Origin: a virus
Virus record (IMG/VR): IMGVR_UViG_3300019776_000172
Coordinates: 1 to 54,886 of that record
Reading direction: 5' to 3' (one strand)
Length of the DNA stretch: 54,886 bases
In this document: piece by piece, positions 27,201 to 34,503 of the stretch
Layout of the letters: every line of letters begins with the position of its first letter
Position numbering within the stretch: position 1 is the first letter of the stretch
Made by a program: the position numbers and the translations under genes
The notes under the pieces: generated by a model
Database searches by the model: none
What the model was told of the DNA's origin: nothing
The model's input: the letters and a program-made list of their open reading frames with translations, nothing else

Positions 27201-27391
27201 ACACAGACGCTGATAACAAGCTTTTGGCCGATCTGAAGGCCTCATCGCTTGGCGCATCGTATGATTTGGTCATGGCAGCTCACGACCGCCTGAAAGAGGT
27301 TCTGGAGCAGAAGAACGACCTGTTCATGCAATTGATCGAGCAACTCGACCACATCGAAGATCTCGAAGAGCGGATCAAAAATAATTCATAG
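27197..27391 (+). CDS. Hypothetical helical protein
   Basis: This 64-residue protein is helical throughout (VMAAHDRLKEVLEQKNDLFM, LIEQLDHIEDLEERIKNNS). It overlaps the stop of the coiled-coil gene by four bases. Its stop codon lies at the left foot of the hairpin 27390-27408. Confidence 0.6.
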   Translation: MNTDADNKLLADLKASSLGASYDLVMAAHDRLKEVLEQKNDLFMQLIEQLDHIEDLEERIKNNS

Positions 27392-27408
27392 GGATGCATT
27401 TTATCCCT
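27390..27408 (+). terminator. Short hairpin at the end of the coiled-coil gene pair
   Basis: AGGGAT-GCATTTT-ATCCCT stem-loop, followed by TTACATTGTG. It is a weak terminator candidate. The motif TGCATTTTATCC recurs on the minus strand near 20600 (TGCATTTTATTC) and 14590 (TGCATTTTTCCC), so it may be a regulatory site. Confidence 0.35.
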
Positions 27409-27436
27409 TTACATTGTGATCCTTTGGGCCCATATG
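27408..27436 (+). promoter_or_regulatory. Promoter candidate before 27476
   Basis: TTTACA and CATATG are separated by 17 bases, 39 bases before the ATG at 27476. They match sigma-70 in 5/6 and 3/6 positions. The start-associated hairpin 27447-27459 would then lie in the 5' leader. Confidence 0.35.
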
Positions 27437-27446
27437 GGGGTTATCA

Positions 27447-27459
27447 GGGCCGATGGCCC
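27447..27459 (+). promoter_or_regulatory. Start-associated hairpin, copy 6
   Basis: GGGCC-GAT-GGCCC stem-loop followed by ACAACGGAGACGCGAG and the start at 27476. It has the same plan as the minus-strand copies, so the module is used in both early operons. Confidence 0.6.
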
Positions 27460-27475
27460 ACAACGGAGACGCGAG

Positions 27476-27691
27476 ATGACCACGTTTGCTAATGTCCGCC
27501 GTCAAATTAGTTATGACCCATGCGACCGCAGATGCCGAAAGGCTAGTAGTGAGCAGCTTGATTATCTCGCCCGGCTTATAGTTGAGTGCGAGGGGAAAGA
27601 GGGTTTCAGGTGGGACTATAGCCACCCAGAGGCATTCACCGCACACAGGGCTTCTGTTTTGATCGAAAGCCTTAAACGTAGTTTTCTCTAA
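27476..27691 (+). CDS. Hypothetical protein
   Basis: This 71-residue protein starts MTTFANVRRQISYDPCDRRC and continues SSEQLDYLARLIVECEGKEG, with a C-terminal helix (RASVLIESLKRSFL). 'S-x-x-Q-L-x-Y-L' is a motif of small single-domain proteins that resemble the DUF3072/SAP-like helices of primases and topoisomerases, but this is weak. The start follows GGAGACGCGAG. Confidence 0.6.
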   Translation: MTTFANVRRQISYDPCDRRCRKASSEQLDYLARLIVECEGKEGFRWDYSHPEAFTAHRASVLIESLKRSFL

Positions 27692-27698
27692 TCAATCA

Positions 27699-27712
27699 GG
27701 GGCTTCGGCCCC
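27699..27712 (+). promoter_or_regulatory. Start-associated hairpin, copy 7
   Basis: GGGGC-TTCG-GCCCC stem-loop followed by ACCCTTTTGGAGGCGGAC and the start at 27731. It has the same stem and tetraloop as copy 2 on the other strand. Confidence 0.6.
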
Positions 27713-27730
27713 ACCCTTTTGGAGGCGGAC

Positions 27731-27940
27731 ATGCAGATCACTATCGAAACAGCATATGACTTCACCCCGGTCGGCAAGCGTGTCGCCCGGTACGTCCAGA
27801 CCCAGCGCGGCGTTCAGTTGCGCTGGTACGTCGGCGGCCGCCTCTTCGTGAAGGGTGCCAATCCGGCCCTGACACAGGAATGGCTCAACAACGCAGGCGC
27901 GGACAATCACTTGCCCCAGCCTTGGTCAGTTTTCGCATAA
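27731..27940 (+). CDS. Hypothetical small beta protein
   Basis: This 69-residue protein starts MQITIETAYDFTPVGKRVAR and has VQLRWYVGGRLFVKG in the middle. The ATG at 27731 follows TGGAGGCGGAC. It looks like a compact beta-rich fold with a C-terminal helix (LTQEWLNNAG). Function unknown. Confidence 0.65.
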   Translation: MQITIETAYDFTPVGKRVARYVQTQRGVQLRWYVGGRLFVKGANPALTQEWLNNAGADNHLPQPWSVFA

Positions 27941-27951
27941 GGAGAATGCAC

Positions 27952-28122
27952 ATGGTTATCGCAGCAGAATACACCAACGGCACCAACCGTTACCCGCCAA
28001 CCCTCTACATCAACCGCATCGACAATGGTCGTCGCAGCAACATCGCCGCGATCACCGTCAGCGGCAAGCGTGAGGCGCGCAAGGTCGCTGAAGAGTACAA
28101 CGCAACCCCGTGGAACTTCTAA
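27952..28122 (+). CDS. Hypothetical small basic protein
   Basis: This 56-residue protein starts MVIAAEYTNGTNRYPPTLYI, with a basic strand-rich middle (NRIDNGRRSNIAAITVSG) and a closing helix. The ATG at 27952 is seven bases after AAGGAGA; the ATG at 27946 is too near. Function unknown. Confidence 0.6.
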   Translation: MVIAAEYTNGTNRYPPTLYINRIDNGRRSNIAAITVSGKREARKVAEEYNATPWNF

Positions 28123-28283
28123 TGGGGCTGTGGACGATCTGGGGCCGCAAGAAGAACGGCAACGTGCTCAAGTGCTTCACATGGCGCGGAGAGCCCTCAC
28201 AGGGGCTCCAGCGAGCCTACAGGGAGGCAAGGGACTGGGATTATGATCTGGCCTATTGCTGGGCAGAGGAGGTGGTGGAATGA
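28122..28283 (+). CDS. Small Trp-rich protein
   Basis: This 53-residue frame starts MGLWTIWGRKKNGNVLKCFT and ends LAYCWAEEVVE. The ATG overlaps the preceding stop (TAATG) and its own stop overlaps the next start (ATGA), so it is part of a coupled chain. It has five Trp and two Cys. Function unknown. Confidence 0.6.
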   Translation: MGLWTIWGRKKNGNVLKCFTWRGEPSQGLQRAYREARDWDYDLAYCWAEEVVE

Positions 28284-28453
28284 ACCCCGAACTCTTGCAG
28301 CGCGCCGAAGGTCAGATTGTCCAGCTCCGACGTCGCGCAGATGATCTGTACGACGAGGAGAACTGGACCGATGGCGATCTGCTGGTCATGACCGCCGAGC
28401 TGATCGAGGATCTTATTCTACCAACCCGCCTTGAGCATACACAGGACGAATAG
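28280..28453 (+). CDS. Hypothetical acidic protein, end of rightward operon
   Basis: This 57-residue protein starts MNPELLQRAEGQIVQLRRRA and ends LPTRLEHTQDE. It is helical and acidic. The ribosome site AGAGGAGG lies inside the upstream gene. The last 41 bases overlap the end of the convergent virion gene 28413-29648, leaving no room for a terminator between the two operons. Confidence 0.65.
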   Translation: MNPELLQRAEGQIVQLRRRADDLYDEENWTDGDLLVMTAELIEDLILPTRLEHTQDE

Positions 28454-29648
28454 CTCCAAGCAGGCCCTCAGCGACCACCTCATCCGGGTCGAGCCCTGTG
28501 ACGCGCGCCGTGCGCTCGATAGCCTCATTGACCGTCTGGATCATTGGCTGCGGCATGTAGTTTGGCGTTTTGGCAAGCTTGCCGCCCGCCCATGCAACAT
28601 CTTGGAACTCAGCAGGCGCAACGCCATACTTTCTAGCAATATCGCCAAGGGCCTTCTCGTACACGCCATAGCTGCCTGTCGGCGGCATCATCATGGTCGG
28701 GTCGAAGAGCTTAGACATCTGCTCGTCGATGGTCGCGCGGTTGATGTCGCCAAGGAAGTTGGCGGAGAAGTTGAAGCGCTTGGGGTTCGCCGTCGTCAGA
28801 CCGCGACCGCCCTCACCAAGGACTTTATCGTACATGGAGAGGTTGCCCGCAGCGTAACGGCCGCCAATCGGGAAGGGCAGATTGTACGTCTCAGGAAGCG
28901 GCTGCCCTGCCTCTTTCATGTAGTTTGCGTATTTTGCCATCAGCAGGTTGGCAGTGGGATCTGCGCCGCCTGTGGTGGCCGCCATCGCATCAGCAAAGCG
29001 AGCCTTGAACAGATCGCGGCCGAGCTCGTCGCCGTACTGCTGCCGGAAAGCATCCTCAAGCTGGCCCATGGCATACCATTGCGCCGCGCCCGGATACTCT
29101 TGCCCGCGCTGATACGCTTCTTCGAGACGCGCCAGCGCACCCGGCTCATTCGCCAGTGCAGCATATTTTTCGACTGTCTCCGCCTTCTTTGGCACCACGT
29201 CCACAAGCGTGTTGCCTTGCAGATTGTAAGGCGTCGGGTCAGCGTAGAAACGCTCTTCTGGGTTGAAGTAGGGCGTGTAATTACCAGCCTCGATGTCAGC
29301 CTGCGCGGCCTTGCGCGCCTTACCAACAGCCATCGCTTCAGCGGATTGGACCTTCTCAAGGAACTCTTTACCCGTCTTCGGGTCAACAGCCAGATTTGGC
29401 GGTGCCGTCTTTGGGTATCTTTTGCCAACAGCCTCCACATCATACTTGGCGGACGCCGCCGCACGCTTGTTCGCGCCAGACACCTTCTTAACGACAGCGG
29501 GTGCCTTCACCTCACGCTGCACTGCTTTGCGGACGGTCGCGGGGTCAGGATCAGCGCCAAGGGCATCCATGACACGATCAACGACAGGCTTGCCGTACTC
29601 TTTGATGAGATCAGATACGGTCTTCTTGAGACCTTCAGCTTTAGCCAT
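28413..29648 (-). CDS. Large internal virion-type protein (shared N-terminal segment)
   Basis: This 411-residue protein is the last gene of the late block. The first 48 residues (MAKAEGLKKTVSDLIKEYGK ... VMDALGADPDPATVRKA) are clearly related to those of 29913-31592. The centre has RDLFKARFADAMAATTGGAD, then PLPETYNLPFPIGGRYAAGN and ANPKRFNFSANFLGDINRAT. These patterns are common in large phage proteins of polyvalent type, possibly enzymatic, injected with DNA (inference). The ribosome site (GGTGGGTTGCT) is weak. Confidence 0.7.
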   Translation of the reverse strand: MAKAEGLKKTVSDLIKEYGKPVVDRVMDALGADPDPATVRKAVQREVKAPAVVKKVSGANKRAAASAKYDVEAVGKRYPKTAPPNLAVDPKTGKEFLEKVQSAEAMAVGKARKAAQADIEAGNYTPYFNPEERFYADPTPYNLQGNTLVDVVPKKAETVEKYAALANEPGALARLEEAYQRGQEYPGAAQWYAMGQLEDAFRQQYGDELGRDLFKARFADAMAATTGGADPTANLLMAKYANYMKEAGQPLPETYNLPFPIGGRYAAGNLSMYDKVLGEGGRGLTTANPKRFNFSANFLGDINRATIDEQMSKLFDPTMMMPPTGSYGVYEKALGDIARKYGVAPAEFQDVAWAGGKLAKTPNYMPQPMIQTVNEAIERTARVTGLDPDEVVAEGLLGAIRPVYAQGGLVE

Positions 29649-29686
29649 AGCAACCCACCGTTGATTTCAGTTTGTTATGAAAAAGA

Positions 29687-29692
29687 TATAAT
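29687..29692 (+). promoter_or_regulatory. -10 element of a plus-strand promoter
   Basis: A perfect TATAAT stands 66 bases before the ATG at 29758. Possible -35 elements are weak (TTTCAG with a 16-base spacer, or TTGATT with 20). It lies in the 264-base gap between two minus-strand virion genes and would express the plus-strand gene. Confidence 0.45.
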
Positions 29693-29711
29693 TTATTGCA
29701 CTTCTCGAAAA

Positions 29712-29734
29712 TGCGTTTAATTGGCTCAAACGCA
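29712..29734 (+). promoter_or_regulatory. Inverted repeat in the leader of 29758
   Basis: TGCGTTT pairs with AAACGCA around a nine-base loop. It lies about 20 bases past the -10 element and before the start at 29758. It may be an operator or a leader hairpin. Confidence 0.4.
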
Positions 29735-29757
29735 ATTTGCAGAAAAGAGACCATCAG

Positions 29758-29970
29758 ATGAATACCATAGATCCGCCGGGCTTCAAAGCCTGCGCACCGG
29801 CCGATGACAGAAGCATCGACCCCATTGAGTGGGCCGTTGCCTTTGTCGAAGCGAATGAAACCGACCCCTACCGCATCGCGCTTTGGTTCAGAAACGCCAT
29901 GCGCGCCGCCCATCAGGCAGCGCCTTCTAACATCGACGGGTTCGAGGAGACGCTGCCGCCTTCCGAATAA
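29758..29970 (+). CDS. Plus-strand small protein inside the late block (moron-like)
   Basis: This 70-residue protein starts MNTIDPPGFKACAPADDRSI and continues EWAVAFVEANETDPYRIALW and FRNAMRAAHQAAP. It is the only plausible plus-strand gene within the minus-strand virion region. It has its own -10 element and leader repeat, and its 3' end overlaps the end of 29913-31592 by 58 bases. Isolated, independently promoted genes of this kind (morons) often serve the host or the prophage state. Function unknown. Confidence 0.6.
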   Translation: MNTIDPPGFKACAPADDRSIDPIEWAVAFVEANETDPYRIALWFRNAMRAAHQAAPSNIDGFEETLPPSE

Positions 29971-31592
29971 CCGCGCTCACCGCGCTCGATCCGGCGCAGA
30001 AGCTCAACCGGGTCAAACGAAACAGCCGCTGCCTGTCCCGGCGTGGCTTCAAAGTCAGGCGTGCGATACCCGCTGTACCCGTACTCGCGGACCAAGCGCG
30101 CAAAGTCAGGAATGGCCGTCCGGCCTTGCGCTTCGTTGTACGCGCGAGCCAAGGCGACGATACCCTCTGGATCTTCGGCGATGTCATAGAGGCCAGAAAT
30201 ATTGGCCTCATAGGCGAACGGGTTGACCTCAGCGACCACAGCCTCGGGCCGCACCGTGCCCTCAGGGCCAAGGTAGAAGCTGGTCTGCTCCGAAGGGCTG
30301 CCACGCTGGCCGCGAAGGGCCCAGTCAACGCCACGGTGGCCGGTGCCGTAAAAGGCTGGGTCGGTCTGCGTAAGATCTTCCATGCGGCTCAAGTGAACCG
30401 CCCGCTCGGGCCCTGTGGGAGCACGCGGCACAATAACCGGGCGCATGTATTCAGGGATGCCACCGGCCGTTTCTGCGGGCAGATATTCCGGCGGGAGAAG
30501 CAGGGTCTTTTGAGGCGCGTATTCAAACATGCCGCCCAGTTCACGCAGGCGCGCATTCTCTTCAGCAAAAGCCGACGGATCGAATTTCTCGCCGCGCATC
30601 CGGGCCAGCGTCTTGGCCTCCTCGATGCCTGCGCGGATCTTGTTCATCTCGCCAATGATCGTCGCGTTGAGGGGCGAATAATTGACCAGACTGTTCTGGC
30701 CGCGCGTTTCGCTCAAGAGAGCCATCTGGGCCAGCGGGGACATCATTTGCGCGTGAGATGCATAGGCCAGCTCTTCGCCGCCCGGCCGGAAGGTCGATCC
30801 CATCGTGCCGTGCCCATACAAATCATGCACCGCGCGGAACATCTCATTGAGGTTTAGGCCCGTATCAGGGTCGACCTCACTAAGGAACTCATGGGGTTCT
30901 CCACCGCGAAAGACGTTCAGGTTGCCCTCGCCAAGAACATCGCGCAGCATTGCGCTTGGCGTTGGATATTCCCCCGCGCCGTAATGATAGGCTGTGCGCA
31001 CCGGCATTGACGCAAACTGCTGCTGCGTTTCCTTGCCAAGCTGCCGATAGGCGGCCTCAAGGAGCTGGTCATAGTTCTGGGCCCGTGCGCCTTCGACAAC
31101 TTCCGGCATCTGCGCGCCATAAGCCTCGAACAGCGTCTGCTTGTATTCGGGGGAACCTTCGACACCAGCCTGAAAGACCCGAGCAATCCCGCTCTGCTTT
31201 TGGAGAGACGTGCCCGGCGCAGGAATATTTGGGTCATAGCGACGGCCGAGAGCTGCCTGCGTATATTCGTCAGCGGCCCGCGCAGCAGGGTTTGTCTCTG
31301 GGTTCTTTAAGATCTTGCGGATCTCGTTGATGCTCTTGGCTTCTTTGACCTCTGGGACGATCTGGGGCTTCACACCCTTGCGCTCAACGCGGAGGAAGTC
31401 CTTGTCTTCCTTGCGGGCGTATTTTGCCTTGGGGACGGCAAAAGAGGGCGGGGCCGCCTGCTTCGCGGCACGGCGCACCTGCTGCGGCGTAGCATCTGCG
31501 CCCAGCTCGTCCATGATGCGATTTACAAGAGGCCGACCGAACTCATTGTAGAGATCGGTGAAAGCTTTCTTGAGGCCCTCACCCTTTGCCAT
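29913..31592 (-). CDS. Large internal protein with ADP-ribosyltransferase-like C-terminus
   Basis: This 559-residue protein has three parts. Residues 1-48 match the N-terminus of 28413-29648. Around 250-300 is a conserved block, MFRAVHDLYGHGTMGSTFRP (His256, His261), GGEELAYASH (Glu273/274, His280) and ETRGQN (295-300), which looks like a metal or active site. Residues about 399-530 (VHLSRMEDLTQTDPAFYGTG, TSFYLGPEG, FAYEANISGLYDIAEDPEG) resemble the ART domains found in polyvalent phage proteins. It is probably carried in the virion and may modify host targets on entry (inference). Confidence 0.65.
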   Translation of the reverse strand: MAKGEGLKKAFTDLYNEFGRPLVNRIMDELGADATPQQVRRAAKQAAPPSFAVPKAKYARKEDKDFLRVERKGVKPQIVPEVKEAKSINEIRKILKNPETNPAARAADEYTQAALGRRYDPNIPAPGTSLQKQSGIARVFQAGVEGSPEYKQTLFEAYGAQMPEVVEGARAQNYDQLLEAAYRQLGKETQQQFASMPVRTAYHYGAGEYPTPSAMLRDVLGEGNLNVFRGGEPHEFLSEVDPDTGLNLNEMFRAVHDLYGHGTMGSTFRPGGEELAYASHAQMMSPLAQMALLSETRGQNSLVNYSPLNATIIGEMNKIRAGIEEAKTLARMRGEKFDPSAFAEENARLRELGGMFEYAPQKTLLLPPEYLPAETAGGIPEYMRPVIVPRAPTGPERAVHLSRMEDLTQTDPAFYGTGHRGVDWALRGQRGSPSEQTSFYLGPEGTVRPEAVVAEVNPFAYEANISGLYDIAEDPEGIVALARAYNEAQGRTAIPDFARLVREYGYSGYRTPDFEATPGQAAAVSFDPVELLRRIERGERGYSEGGSVSSNPSMLEGAA

Positions 31593-32146
31593 CAGCGCGC
31601 CTTTCGTTGACGATACTTTTTAACGCCGAAGCCCACACCCTCAGTGCCTCCGCGCACACCAAGAGACATGAGAGCGTTCCACAAAGCATCTTCCTCAACC
31701 TGCTTGGGCACATCGCCCATCGTTTCAGCCTGCCCAGCACTATACGCAGCGCCAGTGAGAAGCTCGTCCCCCAAGCCAACCGCCATGCGACCTCTGCGGT
31801 TGCTCTGCATGGCCGCCAAAGCCTTCGGGCCATAACGCGCCAGCAGACGCTCAAGAGGCGCATCAAGCGTCCGCGCCACGCGCCCCACTGTCGAAGCAGT
31901 CGCACCCTGACCGCCCGGCACAAAGGCACCAACGACGCCCGGGACCAGAGAGCCCCCGATCTCGGCAACAGTGGACGCTACAGGGTTCTTTTCAGCCCAA
32001 CCCTTGCGTTGACGCTCCAGCTCGGCCTTGATCCGCTGATACTGTTTCATGTCACCAGAGGCGGCCGCACGGATTGCAGCCTCCAGCTCGTCGGAAGTGC
32101 CGAACGTCAGGCCTTGACCAAACTGCCGAACAGCATTCGCGCTCAT
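31592..32146 (-). CDS. Internal virion protein, glycine-zipper type
   Basis: In this 184-residue protein, residues 10-70 (FGTSDELEAAIRAAASGDMK, WAEKNPVASTVAEIGGSLVP, GVVGAFVPGG) resemble residues 85-160 of the following 785-residue protein (FADEAEAAVRAAASGETYED and SEAYPKTALGLNVAGGIGSA). The GG-rich helices could insert into membranes during DNA ejection. It lies in the internal-protein block. Confidence 0.65.
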   Translation of the reverse strand: MSANAVRQFGQGLTFGTSDELEAAIRAAASGDMKQYQRIKAELERQRKGWAEKNPVASTVAEIGGSLVPGVVGAFVPGGQGATASTVGRVARTLDAPLERLLARYGPKALAAMQSNRRGRMAVGLGDELLTGAAYSAGQAETMGDVPKQVEEDALWNALMSLGVRGGTEGVGFGVKKYRQRKAR

Positions 32147-34503
32147 TACTGCGGCTCCCCTGTGTCAGTGATCGATCCACCGCCAAGGCCGCCCTTGCTG
32201 GCGATATAATCCTTGAACGCCTGCTGATCCTCGGGTGACATCTTTTCGAAGTCAGCCCAGAATTGGCGCATGGCTGCGTCAGGATCTTGGCCGGGAGCCT
32301 GCATAACGGTCGGCATGGTAGAGAGCCCATCGAGCGCAATCCCGCTATCATCTTCAAGCGAAGGCATCTTGAACTCGACCGGAGGCAATTCCGGCTGCTC
32401 TTCCTCTGGTGAGGGCGCGGAGATGCGAGCGGCACCCGTCGCGGTCTTGGACGCCTTGCGCTCAAATGCCTCACTGGCGGCCTTCTGAACCGGGGCGGCC
32501 TGCTCAATCGCGGTCAGAACCTCATCGATCTCGTCAGGTGAACCGGCACGCAGCATTTTGGCGAGCTGATTAAAAGTCGCCTTCGAGACGTTGGCATTGC
32601 GCATGTCCGACAAGGCGCGCAGCGTGCGCATGGCGATTGTCATCTTCGGGCTTGTCAGGAGATCGACGGCATTGGCGACGTTGCCCATGCCAATCTCTTC
32701 CTCAAGCGCCTGCTTCTCTGCCGCGCGGCCGAAAGTCTGGCTGCCCTTAGTAACCCGGCTGATGCTGTCGAACAGCTCGCTCTCGCGCTTCAGCGCGGCC
32801 TCAAACACCTTGAACTCGGCAGGGTCCATCAGCGCCCGCAGCGAGTTGCGGGTGTTGTCGTTTTCAACGATGCCCTTCGCCCAGTTCTTGCGGTTGGCTG
32901 TGTTCTCAAAGCCCTGCATGATGTGCTGGATGTACCCAGTCTTGAAGGCCTGAAGCTCACCCGGCGAGAAGTCTTTGGCGAACTTGTTGACTTCCTGCCA
33001 ACGCATTTTGCCAGCCTCACGGCCGAGGCGGAGAGCGTCGCGAACCTCGATGTCGCCCTTATACTGCTGGCGTGCGGCCTTGTATTCATCCGGGCCGATC
33101 TGGTCGAGGCGCTTCACGAAAGCATCTCGGACCTGCTTCAGGGCAGTGGCGTTGCCGCCTTGGCCGCTGGCATAAAGCTCGTTTACCCGGCGATCCAAGG
33201 ACTGCTTGATCTGATCAAGCGTGCGCATGTCAGGGACTTCGCGTCCAGTCGCCTTCAGGCCAACCAGCGCGCCCTCCTCGTTCAGGACGGGCTCAAAGAT
33301 CTCACGCAGCTTGTATTGCGACGGATCTTCTCCACGCAGCAGGGCGGCGGACTGCTCACGGCGCGTGTTTTCGAGCGCGCTTTGATACGCGCCGCGAATG
33401 TCCGGATCGTTCAGGATGTTCATGATGCGGGGGTCTTTGACCTCAACATCTTTCCAGCCAGAACCATAATTCGCTTCTGCATTGTCGCGCAGCGTCTTGA
33501 GGATTTGATCTTCAGACGAGAAATAATCAGGCGTGGGGATCGCCGTGCGGATCTTGCCCGTCACGCGCTCCTTGGCGTTTGCCTGCTGGCTCACCAGACG
33601 ACGCAGCAGCTCAGTCCGCTCCTCGGTCGGGATATTGACCATCGTCTCTGTCAGGCGTTCCATCTCAGGCGTGGCAGTGCCCAAAACAGAGGGGATGCCG
33701 TACTGGCGCTCAAGCTCCAGAAGCTGGCGGAACTCGTCAGGCGAAAGCTCACTGCGCGACATACGCTCTGCAAGGATGCGGGCTGCATTCTGCGCCGCCT
33801 CAGCCTCGTCCATCTCAGCCCCGCGCGCCCTCATGACATCGCGCGCAAAGCCAGCACCCTTACCGAGACCATAGAAGCCAGCGCCAAACGTGCCACCAAA
33901 GGCAGCGTTCAACGCGGCATTGCTCAGACGGCTGCCTGCGTCCTCACCGGAGCCAAGGCCAGATATAGCACCCTGAGCCGAACCCCGGGCCACTGTGCGC
34001 GCCAATGGAGAGGCAAGCTTGCTGATGCCGGTGACAGTCTCAAGGCCACGGCCAAGGACATTAACACCGGGCACGAATGCCGAACCAATACCGCCAGCGA
34101 CGTTCAGACCCAACGCTGTCTTGGGATAGGCCTCAGAAAACTTTGCGCGGTTCTGGCGGATGCTGCGCAGGGCATCTTCATACGTCTCACCGCTCGCGGC
34201 TGCACGCACGGCGGCCTCCGCCTCATCGGCGAACTCAAACATAGCGCCACCGGCAAGCTCGCGCGCACCCCCCGCAAGCGTCTCACCAACGCTCAGTTCA
34301 GGCGGTTCTTTTTCGAAAACCGGCGGCTTGTTGACATCCATGTTGCCACCCGGCGCACGAAACGTGGACAACATCTTGTCCAGATCTTCGTCGCTCAGTT
34401 GTGACAAGTCGGCCGGTGGTGCCGTCTGCGTCAGCAGCGCGTCCAGCTCTTCGTCGGAAAGCTCCGACAAAGGCTTGCTCCAAGCACCCATAGCATCTGC
34501 CAT
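32146..34503 (-). CDS. Large internal (ejection-type) virion protein
   Basis: This 785-residue protein is mainly helical. The N-terminus is acidic with a repeat (LSDEELDALL, LSDEDLDKML). A Gly-rich segment at about 130-220 is hydrophobic enough to enter membranes (VAGGIGSAFVPGVNVLGRGL). Long helices with coiled-coil character follow to about 650, then a Pro/Glu-rich tail. Position after tail nozzle and other internal genes, and size, fit the DNA ejection proteins of podophages. No enzymatic motif is seen. Confidence 0.7.
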   Translation of the reverse strand: MADAMGAWSKPLSELSDEELDALLTQTAPPADLSQLSDEDLDKMLSTFRAPGGNMDVNKPPVFEKEPPELSVGETLAGGARELAGGAMFEFADEAEAAVRAAASGETYEDALRSIRQNRAKFSEAYPKTALGLNVAGGIGSAFVPGVNVLGRGLETVTGISKLASPLARTVARGSAQGAISGLGSGEDAGSRLSNAALNAAFGGTFGAGFYGLGKGAGFARDVMRARGAEMDEAEAAQNAARILAERMSRSELSPDEFRQLLELERQYGIPSVLGTATPEMERLTETMVNIPTEERTELLRRLVSQQANAKERVTGKIRTAIPTPDYFSSEDQILKTLRDNAEANYGSGWKDVEVKDPRIMNILNDPDIRGAYQSALENTRREQSAALLRGEDPSQYKLREIFEPVLNEEGALVGLKATGREVPDMRTLDQIKQSLDRRVNELYASGQGGNATALKQVRDAFVKRLDQIGPDEYKAARQQYKGDIEVRDALRLGREAGKMRWQEVNKFAKDFSPGELQAFKTGYIQHIMQGFENTANRKNWAKGIVENDNTRNSLRALMDPAEFKVFEAALKRESELFDSISRVTKGSQTFGRAAEKQALEEEIGMGNVANAVDLLTSPKMTIAMRTLRALSDMRNANVSKATFNQLAKMLRAGSPDEIDEVLTAIEQAAPVQKAASEAFERKASKTATGAARISAPSPEEEQPELPPVEFKMPSLEDDSGIALDGLSTMPTVMQAPGQDPDAAMRQFWADFEKMSPEDQQAFKDYIASKGGLGGGSITDTGEPQ

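Noticed and set aside
28431-29720. Plus-strand open frame of 429 codons
   Set aside because: It is antisense to 28413-29648, with a non-protein-like composition and no start signals.
32923-34404. Long plus-strand open frame of 493 codons
   Set aside because: It is antisense to the 785-residue virion protein, has unlikely composition, and lacks a ribosome site. It results from the GC-rich codon pattern of the real gene.
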